Source: Reyranella sp. (GTDB taxonomy: Bacteria > Pseudomonadota > Alphaproteobacteria > Reyranellales > Reyranellaceae). Taken from it: DNA of 26,872 bases. The stretch spans positions 1-26,872 of the forward strand of contig SCVT01000610.1 of the NCBI GenBank assembly GCA_004296815.1. Reading direction: 5' to 3'. Shown piece by piece: positions 7,538 through 13,680 of the stretch. The translations under genes and the position numbers were made by a program. The notes beneath the pieces were generated by a model. It ran no database searches, had not been told where the DNA came from, and worked only from the letters and a program-made list of their open reading frames with translations. How positions within the stretch are numbered: position 1 is the stretch's first letter; each line of letters opens with the position of its first letter.

Positions 7538-8485
7538 TCAGGGGCTGGCGTGGCCGACGAAGCGTTCGGGCGGCCTGTCACCCCATTGCGACTGGAAGCC
7601 TTCCTCGACGCTCACCAGGTTGCCGCCATTGGCGGCGTTGAGGCGGTCGGTGTCGGCCCAGCGCTCGTGCACGCGGCCCCACGGATCTGACCAGTAGTCG
7701 TAGACCTGGCTGCCCAGCAGGTGGCGGCCGATCCCCCACATGTGTTGGTACTTGTCGAGCCGCTTCAGGTACTCGTGGTCCTGGAAGACGCAGTCGATGT
7801 CCTGCACCTCGTAGGAGACGTGGTTCAGGCCCGTCTTCTCGTTGTGCACGCAGAACAGCACGTGATGGTCGACATAGTCGTCGCCGCGGTCGAGGCGGTT
7901 GAACGAGCCGATCACGTTCTCCTTCTCGCCGGCATAGACGTCGTCGGAGCGGATCATGCCCAGCGTCTCGCGGAACCACGCCACGGTCTCCTTGACCTTG
8001 GGTGTCGCCAGCACGCCGTGACCGATGCGCTGGATCGAGGTCGGCGACTTCGAAAGGCGCATGACGCGGCCGACCCGGCGGCCAGGCTCGCGCGCGCTGT
8101 TCAGCTCGTCGCGCGCCACGTTGATGGGGGCGAGGCGCTTCTGGCCCGCGATCACGTCGATCTGGTAGCCGTTCGGCTCCCTGAGTCGCACGCGCTTGCC
8201 GCCACCCGGCTCGTCCAGCGTCTCGATGCCTGACGCGCCGGGTGCCTTGGCCAGCCGCGTGAGGTCATCCTCGTCGGCGGCGTGATAGGCGAAGCCGATG
8301 AACTTCGTGCCGCCCTTGTGTGTGACATGCAGATGATGATGGTCGTCGGCGCCGCGCATGTAGAGTGCATCGGGTGTGCGCTCGGCGCGGACCAGCCCGA
8401 AATGGGTGAGAAATTCCTCCATCTGGTCGAGGTCGGGCGCTTCCATGCGCGGGAAGGCGAATTCCGCAGCCTTGATGACGGCCAT
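7538..8485 (-). CDS. Extradiol ring-cleavage dioxygenase, two-module VOC family
   Basis: This 315-residue protein has the tandem VOC layout of type I extradiol dioxygenases such as 2,3-dihydroxybiphenyl dioxygenase and catechol 2,3-dioxygenase, Fe(II) enzymes that cut a catechol ring beside the two hydroxyls. The N-terminal module (about 5-112) is non-catalytic. The C-terminal module has the expected metal triad: H156 (IGHGVLATP), H222 (LNHVSYEV) and E274 (RVHERWAD). H207/H208 sit where a second-shell histidine is expected. The start has a GGAGGAAACA ribosome site. The opposite strand across a 63-bp gap begins a CMD-family gene and a fumarylacetoacetate-hydrolase-family gene, so meta-cleavage of an aromatic compound followed by hydrolysis is a reasonable inference. 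The substrate is not determined. Confidence 0.9.
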   Translation of the reverse strand: MAVIKAAEFAFPRMEAPDLDQMEEFLTHFGLVRAERTPDALYMRGADDHHHLHVTHKGGTKFIGFAYHAADEDDLTRLAKAPGASGIETLDEPGGGKRVRLREPNGYQIDVIAGQKRLAPINVARDELNSAREPGRRVGRVMRLSKSPTSIQRIGHGVLATPKVKETVAWFRETLGMIRSDDVYAGEKENVIGSFNRLDRGDDYVDHHVLFCVHNEKTGLNHVSYEVQDIDCVFQDHEYLKRLDKYQHMWGIGRHLLGSQVYDYWSDPWGRVHERWADTDRLNAANGGNLVSVEEGFQSQWGDRPPERFVGHASP

Positions 8486-8486
8486 T

Positions 8487-8547
8487 GTTTCCTCCGAGCG
8501 TTTGATGGGACGCTAGCTCCACAACCCTTTCCTGAGAAGGAGGAAAC
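8487..8547. promoter_or_regulatory. Divergent promoter gap with mirrored ribosome sites and a nested inverted repeat
   Basis: The gap is bounded by GTTTCCTCC (8487-8495) and its exact inverse GGAGGAAAC (8539-8547), which are the Shine-Dalgarno sites of the two divergent genes. Nested inside are AGCGT (8497-8501) and ACGCT (8510-8514), perfect half-sites with an 8-bp spacer. This is a candidate operator for both the dioxygenase and the CMD/hydrolase operon. No convincing -35/-10 pair was found. Confidence 0.4.
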
Positions 8548-8548
8548 C

Positions 8549-8881
8549 ATGTCCAAGCCGCCGATTCCCAATGCGCGAGACCGCGTGCGTGGTGTCGTGC
8601 CCAAACTGATCGACCTCACCGAGAAGGTGGTCTATGGCGACGTCTGGGAGCGGCCGGGCCTCAACAAGCGCGACCGCAGCCTGATCACTGTGGCGTCGCT
8701 GGTGGCGATGAACCGCACGGAGCAGCTGCGGGGCCATGTCGCCCGCGCCCTCGACAATGGAGTGACCAGGGACGAGATCGCCGAGATCATCACCCACATG
8801 GCATTCTATTCCGGCTGGCCGACAGCCATGTCGGCCGCGGGCGTCGCCAAGGAAGTATTCGAAGAGGGAGAGAAGAAGTGA
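8549..8881 (+). CDS. Carboxymuconolactone decarboxylase (CMD) family protein
   Basis: This 110-residue protein has the full CMD-domain pattern: YGDVWERPGLNKRDRSLIT at 29-47, EQLRGHVARALDNGVT at 58-73 and EIITHMAFYSGWPTAMSA at 79-96. It lacks the CxxC pair of the AhpD branch, so it belongs with PcaC-like members, which decarboxylate 4-carboxymuconolactone in the protocatechuate branch of the beta-ketoadipate pathway. No other pca gene is present here, so the exact reaction may differ. The ATG at 8549 is preceded by AAGGAGGAAACC, a near-perfect ribosome site. Its stop overlaps the next gene's GTG by 4 bp (GTGA), so the two are translationally coupled. Confidence 0.9.
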   Translation: MSKPPIPNARDRVRGVVPKLIDLTEKVVYGDVWERPGLNKRDRSLITVASLVAMNRTEQLRGHVARALDNGVTRDEIAEIITHMAFYSGWPTAMSAAGVAKEVFEEGEKK

Positions 8882-9807
8882 AGCTTTGCTATTTCGACGA
8901 TTTCCGCCTGGGCGTCGTCAAAGGCGACCAGGTCATCGACGTGACCGACGCCGCCAAGGACCTGCCGCATCGCGACACCCGTGACCTGATCGCGGGCGTG
9001 ATCGAGCACTGGGACAAGTACAGGCCGAAGCTCGAGCAGGCCGCGAGCTCCGGCAAGGGCGTGGCGTTGTCGGGCGTGCGGCTTCGCGCGCCGGTGCCGC
9101 GGCCGGGCAACATCGACTGCATGGCCGTCAACTATATGGAAGACGGCACCTTGCCGGAGAAGCCTGCCATCAACTGCTTCCACAAGGCGGCGACGGCGGT
9201 GATCGGCAACGGCGACACCATGGTGCTGCCCGACGTGCCGGCTACGATCTTCGAGGGCGAGGCGGAACTCGCCCTGGTGATCGGCAAGCGCGCCTCCAAC
9301 GTGAAGGCGGCCGACTACAAGCAGTACATCTTCGGCTACACCTGCTTCATCGACGGCTCGGCCCGTGGGCTCCCGCCGCCGGGCAACGTCTTCTTCCAGA
9401 TGAAGTCGCGCGCCACCTTCGCGCCGATCGGGCCGTGGCTCGTCACCGCCGATGAGATCCCCGACCCGCAGAAGCTCGGCGTCGAGCTCAAGAACAACGG
9501 CGTCACCATGCAGAAGTTCAACACCGACGACATGGCGCACCAGATCCCGCGCGTCATCGAGTGGCTCTCCTCGATCCACACGCTGGAGCCCGGCGACGTG
9601 GTCGCCACCGGCACCAACCATCGCGGCCTGAACTCCTTCATGGACGGGGACAAGATCGAGCTCACCATCGAGAAGGTGGGCACGCTCAAGTTCAACGTGA
9701 AGGACGAGCTGAAGCGCACCTGGGCGCGCACCACGCGCTCGCAGCACAAGGACGCCGGCAAGGAAGGCCCGCACACGCCGCAGCTCACGGGCAAGTACGC
9801 GAAGTAG
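8878..9807 (+). CDS. Fumarylacetoacetate hydrolase (FAH) family protein
   Basis: This 309-residue protein has the FAH catalytic domain from about residue 75 to 285. The Mg-binding residues are E128 and E130 in EGEAELALVIGK and D159 in CFIDGSARG. Family members hydrolyse or decarboxylate beta-diketo acids from ring cleavage (fumarylacetoacetate, acylpyruvates, oxalocrotonate-type compounds). The C-terminal tail from about 285 (TRSQHKDAGKEGPHTPQ) is charged and probably flexible. Translation starts at a GTG inside the CMD gene's stop (GTGA). With the dioxygenase across the divergent promoter, this supplies plausible step-2 chemistry after ring opening. The gene converges on the DUF924 gene with a 12-bp gap. 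The specific substrate is unknown. Confidence 0.91.
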   Translation: MKLCYFDDFRLGVVKGDQVIDVTDAAKDLPHRDTRDLIAGVIEHWDKYRPKLEQAASSGKGVALSGVRLRAPVPRPGNIDCMAVNYMEDGTLPEKPAINCFHKAATAVIGNGDTMVLPDVPATIFEGEAELALVIGKRASNVKAADYKQYIFGYTCFIDGSARGLPPPGNVFFQMKSRATFAPIGPWLVTADEIPDPQKLGVELKNNGVTMQKFNTDDMAHQIPRVIEWLSSIHTLEPGDVVATGTNHRGLNSFMDGDKIELTIEKVGTLKFNVKDELKRTWARTTRSQHKDAGKEGPHTPQLTGKYAK

Positions 9808-9819
9808 TCAGCCCCGAGG

Positions 9820-10383
9820 TCAGCCCTTGTAGCCGCCCTCGTCGAGATACGCCTGCTCCTCGGCCGTCATCGCGCGGCCGAGGATCGGGTTGCGATGGGG
9901 GAAGCGGCCGAAGCGCTTCACCAGATCGTGGTGATGGCGGGCATGGCCGAGGTTGGGCTCGCCCAGCCGCTCGCTGAGCGCCACGCAACGCGCCTGGTCG
10001 GCGAGCGATTCCGAGTGCCCGTAGGGCAGATACATGAAATGCGCCATCTCCTGCGGGATCAGGCGATCGTGGCCGCGGGTGATCGCCTCGGCCGCCATCT
10101 CGCGGGCGAGCGGGTCGGTCGCATACATGCGTGTGGTGTTGCGGAAGCAGTTGCGCGGGAACTGGTCGAGCAGGAGCAGCAGCGCCAGCGCGCTGTCGGG
10201 CATGTCGAGCCAGTGGCGCAGCTCGCCGCGTGCGGCCTTCTCGTGCAGGGCGAGGAAGCGGCTGCGGAAGAGGTCGTCGAAGGCGTCGCTCTTGGCGAAC
10301 CACTTGTCGGGGCCGGCCTCCTTCCAGAAGTCGAGGACGGAACGGGCGTCGGCGGAGATGTCGAGAGTCATTGCGGTGTTCAT
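9820..10383 (-). CDS. DUF924 family protein
   Basis: This 187-residue protein belongs to DUF924, an all-helical TPR-like family with no established function. The hallmark is the run LLLLDQFPRNCFRNT, followed by YATDPLA and the PYGHSES stretch, all typical of the family. The ATG at 10383 was chosen; an ATG four codons further in (MTLDIS) is equally possible, since neither has a clear Shine-Dalgarno. A longer frame starting at 10428 would run into the operator-like sequence in front of the HxlR gene and is less likely. Divergent from the HxlR regulator with a 92-bp gap, so it is a candidate target of that regulator. Confidence 0.85.
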   Translation of the reverse strand: MNTAMTLDISADARSVLDFWKEAGPDKWFAKSDAFDDLFRSRFLALHEKAARGELRHWLDMPDSALALLLLLDQFPRNCFRNTTRMYATDPLAREMAAEAITRGHDRLIPQEMAHFMYLPYGHSESLADQARCVALSERLGEPNLGHARHHHDLVKRFGRFPHRNPILGRAMTAEEQAYLDEGGYKG

Positions 10384-10422
10384 GCCGGCTATGTCGCGCC
10401 TTGCGGCGATGGCCGCAAGAAT

Positions 10423-10445
10423 GCACAAAACTGTGCCATAGGCAC
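10423..10445. promoter_or_regulatory. Overlapping inverted repeats, candidate HxlR operator
   Basis: GCACA-AAAC-TGTGC (10423-10436) and GTGCC-ATA-GGCAC (10433-10445) are two perfect inverted repeats that share four bases. They sit about 30 bp upstream of the HxlR start, in the gap to the divergent DUF924 gene. Autoregulation from such a divergent gap is common for HxlR proteins; the assignment is inference. Confidence 0.45.
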
Positions 10446-10475
10446 GGAATTGTACCTGTCAGGATCTCCATTGCC

Positions 10476-10805
10476 ATGAAGACGTCGGATCTCGAGGGCC
10501 GCTGTCCCATCGATCTCGCGATCGAGGTGATCGGCGGCAAGTGGAAACCCATCATCCTCTATCGCCTGGGTACCGGCACGCTGCGCTACGGCGAGCTGCA
10601 GCGCGCGGTGCCCAAGGCGACGCAGCGCATGCTGACCCTGCAGCTCCGCGAGCTGGAGCGCGACGGCATGCTGACGCGCACCGTCCATCCCACGGTGCCG
10701 CCCAAGGTCGAGTACACGCTGACCGAGCCGGCACGCCGGCTGCTGCCCGTGCTTGAAACGATGGGACAGTGGCTGCTCGACAATCACACCAAGGTGCGGC
10801 CATGA
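10476..10805 (+). CDS. HxlR family winged-helix transcriptional regulator
   Basis: This 109-residue protein is a complete HxlR-type MarR-like regulator that acts as a DNA-binding dimer. The family opening CPIDLAIEVIGGKWKPIILYRL spans 10-31, the recognition-helix region is near TQRMLTLQLRELERDGML, and the wing is RTVHPTVPPKVEYTLT. C10 is the conserved N-terminal cysteine that senses thiol-reactive electrophiles or oxidants in YodB and HypR, so redox or quinone sensing is possible; that matters next to a catechol-cleavage block. The ATG at 10476 matches the usual family start. The stop overlaps the Rid-family start by 4 bp (ATGA), making a two-gene operon. Confidence 0.92.
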   Translation: MKTSDLEGRCPIDLAIEVIGGKWKPIILYRLGTGTLRYGELQRAVPKATQRMLTLQLRELERDGMLTRTVHPTVPPKVEYTLTEPARRLLPVLETMGQWLLDNHTKVRP

Positions 10806-11218
10806 GCCGGACGACTCTGGCGCCTGGAGGCCTGTTCGAGAGCCGTCCCTTCGGCTTCGCGCAGGTGACGGTGGTCGCCACGCCGTTCGGCCGATCAGTG
10901 CACGTGGCGGGGCAGGTCGCGTGGGATGCCGACCGCAACATCGTCGGGGCAGGGGACGTCGGCCGTCAGCTCATGAAGAGCCTGGAGAACGTCGCCACGG
11001 CGCTCGCCTCGGTCGGCGCGAGCCTCGATCAGGTCGGCGCGTTCATGCTCTACATCAAGCAGAGCCATATGAAGGAAGGCAAGGCGATCGCCGATGCGCT
11101 CAAGGCCGTGTTCGGCGAGAAGCTGCCGTGCTCGACCTGGATCGGCGTGACAGGGCTCGCGCGCGAGGAGTTCCTCGTCGAGGTCGAGCCGTCCGTCGTC
11201 TTCCTGCCGCCGGCATAA
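10802..11218 (+). CDS. RidA/YjgF/UK114 (Rid) family protein
   Basis: This 138-residue protein has the Rid fold, with VHVAGQVAWD at 34-43, LMKSLENVATALASVGASLDQVG at 58-79 and the C-terminal strand FLVEVEPSVVF. Canonical RidA hydrolyses reactive enamine/imine intermediates using an arginine eight residues before the leucine of the RSxVxVxxL motif. Here the matching stretch is CSTWIGVTGL, so that arginine is absent (Ser/Cys in its place). It therefore probably belongs to one of the Rid subfamilies without deaminase activity. It is translationally coupled to the HxlR gene, suggesting the regulator controls it. Such Rid proteins often sit in catabolic operons. Confidence 0.88.
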   Translation: MSRTTLAPGGLFESRPFGFAQVTVVATPFGRSVHVAGQVAWDADRNIVGAGDVGRQLMKSLENVATALASVGASLDQVGAFMLYIKQSHMKEGKAIADALKAVFGEKLPCSTWIGVTGLAREEFLVEVEPSVVFLPPA

Positions 11219-11223
11219 GGAAA

Positions 11224-11249
11224 GAGCGCCGCGGTTTCCCGCGACGCTC
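11224..11249. terminator. Hairpin between the convergent Rid and hsp20 genes
   Basis: GAGCGCCGCGG (11224-11234) pairs with CCGCGACGCTC (11239-11249) around a TTTC loop with one mismatch. It begins 6 bp after the Rid stop and lies before the hsp20 stop at 11277, so it could end both messages. There is no following T-run, so a classical intrinsic terminator is not shown. Confidence 0.45.
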
Positions 11250-11276
11250 CTTCGGAGACAGTAGGCTGCTACCTAC

Positions 11277-11726
11277 TTAGTGGGTGAGAGCCGGCTGGCC
11301 GGCCTGCACGGGGATCGCACGGGGCTTCTTCTCCTCCGGAATCTCGCGCTGCAGCTCGATCGTCAGCAGGCCGTTGGCGAGCTTCGCACCCGTGACCTTC
11401 ACATGGTCGGCGAGCTGGAAGCGGCGCTCGAAGTTGCGGCCCGCGATGCCGCGATAGAGGTACTGCTTTTCGTCCTGGCCGTTGGTCGGCGCAGTCTGGC
11501 CGGTGACCAGGAGCTCGTTCTCCTTCTGGGTCACGTTGAGCTCGGCCTCGGCGAAGCCCGCGACCGCCATCACGATACGGTAGGCGTTATCGCCGGCCTT
11601 CTCGATGTTGTACGGGGGGTAGCCGTTGGCGCCCGCCTGGGCGGACGACACGGAGTCGAGCAGGTCGAAGACCCGGTCGAAGCCGACGGTGGCGCGATAG
11701 AACGGGGAATAGTCGAACGTACGCAT
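11277..11726 (-). CDS. Hsp20/IbpA-type small heat shock protein
   Basis: This 149-residue small heat shock protein is an ATP-independent holdase that binds unfolding proteins. The N-terminus MRTFDYSPFYRATVGFDRVF matches IbpA/IbpB and class A rhizobial sHsps. The alpha-crystallin domain runs from about 37 (PPYNIEKAG) to 127, with the signature AGRNFERRFQLADHVKV and the A-x-x-x-NGLLTI motif. The C-terminal I-x-I/V-like tail is present as AIPV. An ATG three codons upstream (11735) abuts the Shine-Dalgarno with no spacing, so 11726, nine bases from GAGAGG, is preferred. The leader carries a sigma-32-like promoter and a ROSE-like SD hairpin (separate entries), implying both transcriptional and translational heat induction. 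Confidence 0.94.
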   Translation of the reverse strand: MRTFDYSPFYRATVGFDRVFDLLDSVSSAQAGANGYPPYNIEKAGDNAYRIVMAVAGFAEAELNVTQKENELLVTGQTAPTNGQDEKQYLYRGIAGRNFERRFQLADHVKVTGAKLANGLLTIELQREIPEEKKPRAIPVQAGQPALTH

Positions 11727-11732
11727 TGTGAT

Positions 11733-11784
11733 CATCCTCTCTTGAGCGATGGTTTGAAGCCCCCGCCCCGGATGGGCACGGGGG
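11733..11784 (-). promoter_or_regulatory. ROSE-like RNA thermometer in the hsp20 5' leader
   Basis: In the minus-strand leader, CAUCGCUC (11751-11744) pairs with GAGGAUG (11739-11733) around an AAGA loop, leaving one G unpaired opposite the Shine-Dalgarno. UCGCU fits the ROSE anti-SD consensus UYGCU, and the bulged G is the diagnostic ROSE feature. Upstream, CCCCCG and CGGGGG (11784-11779 with 11765-11760) form a second, stable hairpin, as in multi-hairpin ROSE leaders. The fit is by eye; no folding was computed. Confidence 0.65.
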
Positions 11785-11793
11785 ACAGCGCTG

Positions 11794-11821
11794 ATTTAGG
11801 AAGGGGCGCCGGGGGATCAAG
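11794..11821 (-). promoter_or_regulatory. Candidate RpoH (sigma-32) promoter of hsp20
   Basis: On the minus strand CTTGAT (11821-11816) and CTAAAT (11799-11794) are separated by 16 bp. CTTG plus a C-and-A/T-rich -10 fits the alphaproteobacterial RpoH pattern. Transcription would start near 11787, giving a leader of about 60 nt that exactly contains the thermometer hairpins. Confidence 0.5.
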
Positions 11822-11824
11822 AGG

Positions 11825-11838
11825 AGGAAAAATTTCCT
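11825..11838. repeat. 14-bp perfect palindrome between hsp20 and the sulfite reductase operon
   Basis: AGGAAA-AA-TTTCCT reads the same on both strands and lies just upstream of the hsp20 -35 element. A regulator site is possible; a chance palindrome in an A/T-rich patch is also possible. Confidence 0.3.
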
Positions 11839-11942
11839 TCCTGCCCCACCACACGGCAAGAAATGCTCTGCTGCCGAAAACCTTCGGAAATTCAAGCCAT
11901 GGTGGATGTGCGAAAAATCGCCAGATCAAAGGCGGTAGACGC

Positions 11943-12050
11943 ATGAGCAAGATTTTCCGCAAGCCCGAAGCCATCCTCTGGGTCCTGGCCATCTCCCAGG
12001 CCCTGGGCATGCTCGCCTTCAACGTGGCGCTGCGCGCGGCCGTGTCGTGA
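11943..12050 (+). CDS. 35-residue single-pass membrane microprotein, coupled to cysG
   Basis: The frame starts at ATG 11943 behind AAAGGCGG and ends with TGA at 12048-12050. The product, of 35 residues, has a basic N-terminus (SKIFRKPE) followed by a hydrophobic segment of about 22 residues (AILWVLAISQALGMLAFNVAL), predicting one inner-membrane helix. Its stop overlaps the GTG start of cysG by 4 bp (GTGA), so it is translationally coupled to the sulfite reduction operon. I do not recognise a named family. Possible roles are a membrane anchor or small regulator for the reductase system, or simply a leader peptide that sets cysG translation. The good ribosome site and membrane-like composition argue for a real gene. 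Confidence 0.7.
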   Translation: MSKIFRKPEAILWVLAISQALGMLAFNVALRAAVS

Positions 12051-13366
12051 AGCATCTGCCCCTCTTCTTCGACCTCGCCGGCCGCAAGGTCGTCGTGGCG
12101 GGCGAGGGGCCCATGGCAGACCGGCGCGCCGATCTGGCGCGCTCCGCCGGAGCCGACGTTCGACGGCTGCCAGCCGCCACTATCCAGACCGTGGATTTCA
12201 AGGGCGCCGCCGCTGCCTTCGTCGCAACCGGCGACGCTGAAAGCGATGCCGCCGTCCAGAAACTGGCCAAGGCGGCCGGCGTCCCGGTCAACGTCGCCGA
12301 CCGTCCCGCTCTCTGCGATTTCATCCTGCCGGCAATCGTCGATCGCGACGGCGTGGTCGTTGCGATCTCGACCGGCGGCGCGTCGCCGACGCTCGCGACC
12401 GTGCTGCGCGGCCGCATCGAAGCGGCGCTGCCGGAGCGGCTGGGCGCTATCGCGCGTCTCGCCGTCACCTTCCGCGCGCAGGTGAAGGCGCTGATCCGCG
12501 ATCCCGCGCGCCGTCGTGCCTTCTTTCGTAACCTGGTTGACGGCCCGGCGGGACGCCTGGCTCTGGCCGGCGACGAGGTCGGCGCCCGTCGCGTGGCGCT
12601 GGGCGAGCTCGATGCCGCGCGCCGCCACCTGGCGCCGGAGGGCATCGCTCACATCGTCGGTGCCGGGCCGGGCGATCCCGATCTTCTGACCCTGCGTGCC
12701 GCGCAGCTCCTGCAGGAAGCCGACGCGATCCTGCACGACGATCTCGTGCCGCCGGCCATCATCGCCCGCGCGCGCCGCGACGCCGAGCTTGTGTCGGTCG
12801 GCAAGCGCAAGGGCCGTACTGGCTGGACGCAGGCCGAGATCGACGCCGAGCTGGTGCGCCGCGTGCGCGCCGGTCAGACCGTGGTGCGCCTCAAGGCCGG
12901 CGATCCGTTCGTGTTCGGCCGCGGTGGCGAGGAGATCGATGCTCTGCGCGCCGCAGGCCTTGCCTATTCGATCGTGCCCGGAATCACCGCCGCGCTGGGC
13001 TGCGCCGCGGCGGCCGGCATCCCGCTGACCCATCGCCGCATCGCCTCGTCGGTGACCTTCCTGAGCGGCCACAGCGCCGAGGGCGCGGCCGGGGGCAACA
13101 CGACAGTGATCTACATGGGCGCCACGGAAGCTGCTTCCGTGCGCGACCGTCTTCTGGGCGCCGGCACGGATCCCACCACGCCGGTCGCCATCGTCGAGAA
13201 CGGCACGCGGCCCGATCAAAGGGTTTCCACGGGCCGGCTCGGCGATTTGGCGCGGCTCGCCGCTGTGCACTCCCGCAGCGGCTCTGCCGGACCCAGCCTC
13301 ATCATCGTGGGTGACGTCGCGGCCTATGCCGCGATCGAGAGCCCACCGCTCGCAAAGGTGTCCTGA
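12047..13366 (+). CDS. cysG: Siroheme synthase CysG (dehydrogenase/ferrochelatase plus SUMT)
   Basis: This 439-residue bifunctional enzyme makes siroheme, the cofactor of sulfite reductase, from uroporphyrinogen III. The N-terminal CysGB part (1 to about 195) oxidises precorrin-2 and inserts iron; the catalytic aspartate is D99 in LPAIVDR, followed by VAISTGGASPTLA. The NAD-binding loop reads AGEGPMADRR instead of the common GGGxVAxRK, a mild deviation. The C-terminal SUMT part (from about 200) carries GAGPGDPDLLTL at 205-216 and GDPFVFGRGGEE, and methylates C2 and C7 with SAM. It is slightly shorter than E. coli CysG (457). The GTG start overlaps the microprotein stop; the end overlaps the DUF2849 start by 1 bp. 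Its place ahead of cysI supports a sulfite-reduction role. Confidence 0.95.
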   Translation: MKHLPLFFDLAGRKVVVAGEGPMADRRADLARSAGADVRRLPAATIQTVDFKGAAAAFVATGDAESDAAVQKLAKAAGVPVNVADRPALCDFILPAIVDRDGVVVAISTGGASPTLATVLRGRIEAALPERLGAIARLAVTFRAQVKALIRDPARRRAFFRNLVDGPAGRLALAGDEVGARRVALGELDAARRHLAPEGIAHIVGAGPGDPDLLTLRAAQLLQEADAILHDDLVPPAIIARARRDAELVSVGKRKGRTGWTQAEIDAELVRRVRAGQTVVRLKAGDPFVFGRGGEEIDALRAAGLAYSIVPGITAALGCAAAAGIPLTHRRIASSVTFLSGHSAEGAAGGNTTVIYMGATEAASVRDRLLGAGTDPTTPVAIVENGTRPDQRVSTGRLGDLARLAAVHSRSGSAGPSLIIVGDVAAYAAIESPPLAKVS

Positions 13367-13680
13367 TGGCCAAGAATCTCAGCGGTGACCTGCAGGTCGC
13401 GTCCGCCAACCGCCTGGTCGACGGCGTCGTCGTCTGGCTCGACGATGCCGGGCAATGGACCGACCGGCTGGCGCGTGCCGCCGTGTCGCGCGAGGCCCGC
13501 GCCTCGGAAATCCTGCTTGAGCGCGCCCGCGCCGAGGGCTTCGGCGTCATCGAGCCCTATCTCGTGGCGGTGAGCGAAGACGAGGACGGCACGCTGGAGC
13601 CGCTCAGCCTCCGCGAGCGCATCCGCGCCTCCGGCCTCACCTTCGACGCCATCGCCGCCGACGCGGTGCGTTATGCCTGA
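13366..13680 (+). CDS. DUF2849 domain protein of the sulfite reduction operon
   Basis: This 104-residue protein matches DUF2849, a small family found between cysG and cysI in many alphaproteobacteria. Features seen are the N-terminal strand region VASANRLVDGVVVWLDDAGQW (about 12-32), a helical stretch RAAVSREARASEILLERARAEG and the end LSLRERIRASGLTFD. No catalytic motif or cysteine is visible. It overlaps cysG by 1 bp and cysI by 8 bp. Function is unknown; conserved position suggests an accessory role in sulfite reductase assembly or siroheme handover, which is inference. Confidence 0.85.
   Translation: MAKNLSGDLQVASANRLVDGVVVWLDDAGQWTDRLARAAVSREARASEILLERARAEGFGVIEPYLVAVSEDEDGTLEPLSLRERIRASGLTFDAIAADAVRYA

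Noticed and set aside
10384..10428. A longer N-terminus for the DUF924 protein starting at 10428
   Set aside because: It would cover the inverted-repeat region before the HxlR gene and adds residues not resembling the family start.
11732..13270. A 512-codon minus-strand frame across cysG
   Set aside because: Shadow of cysG; no domain, repetitive Arg/Gly/Ala composition.
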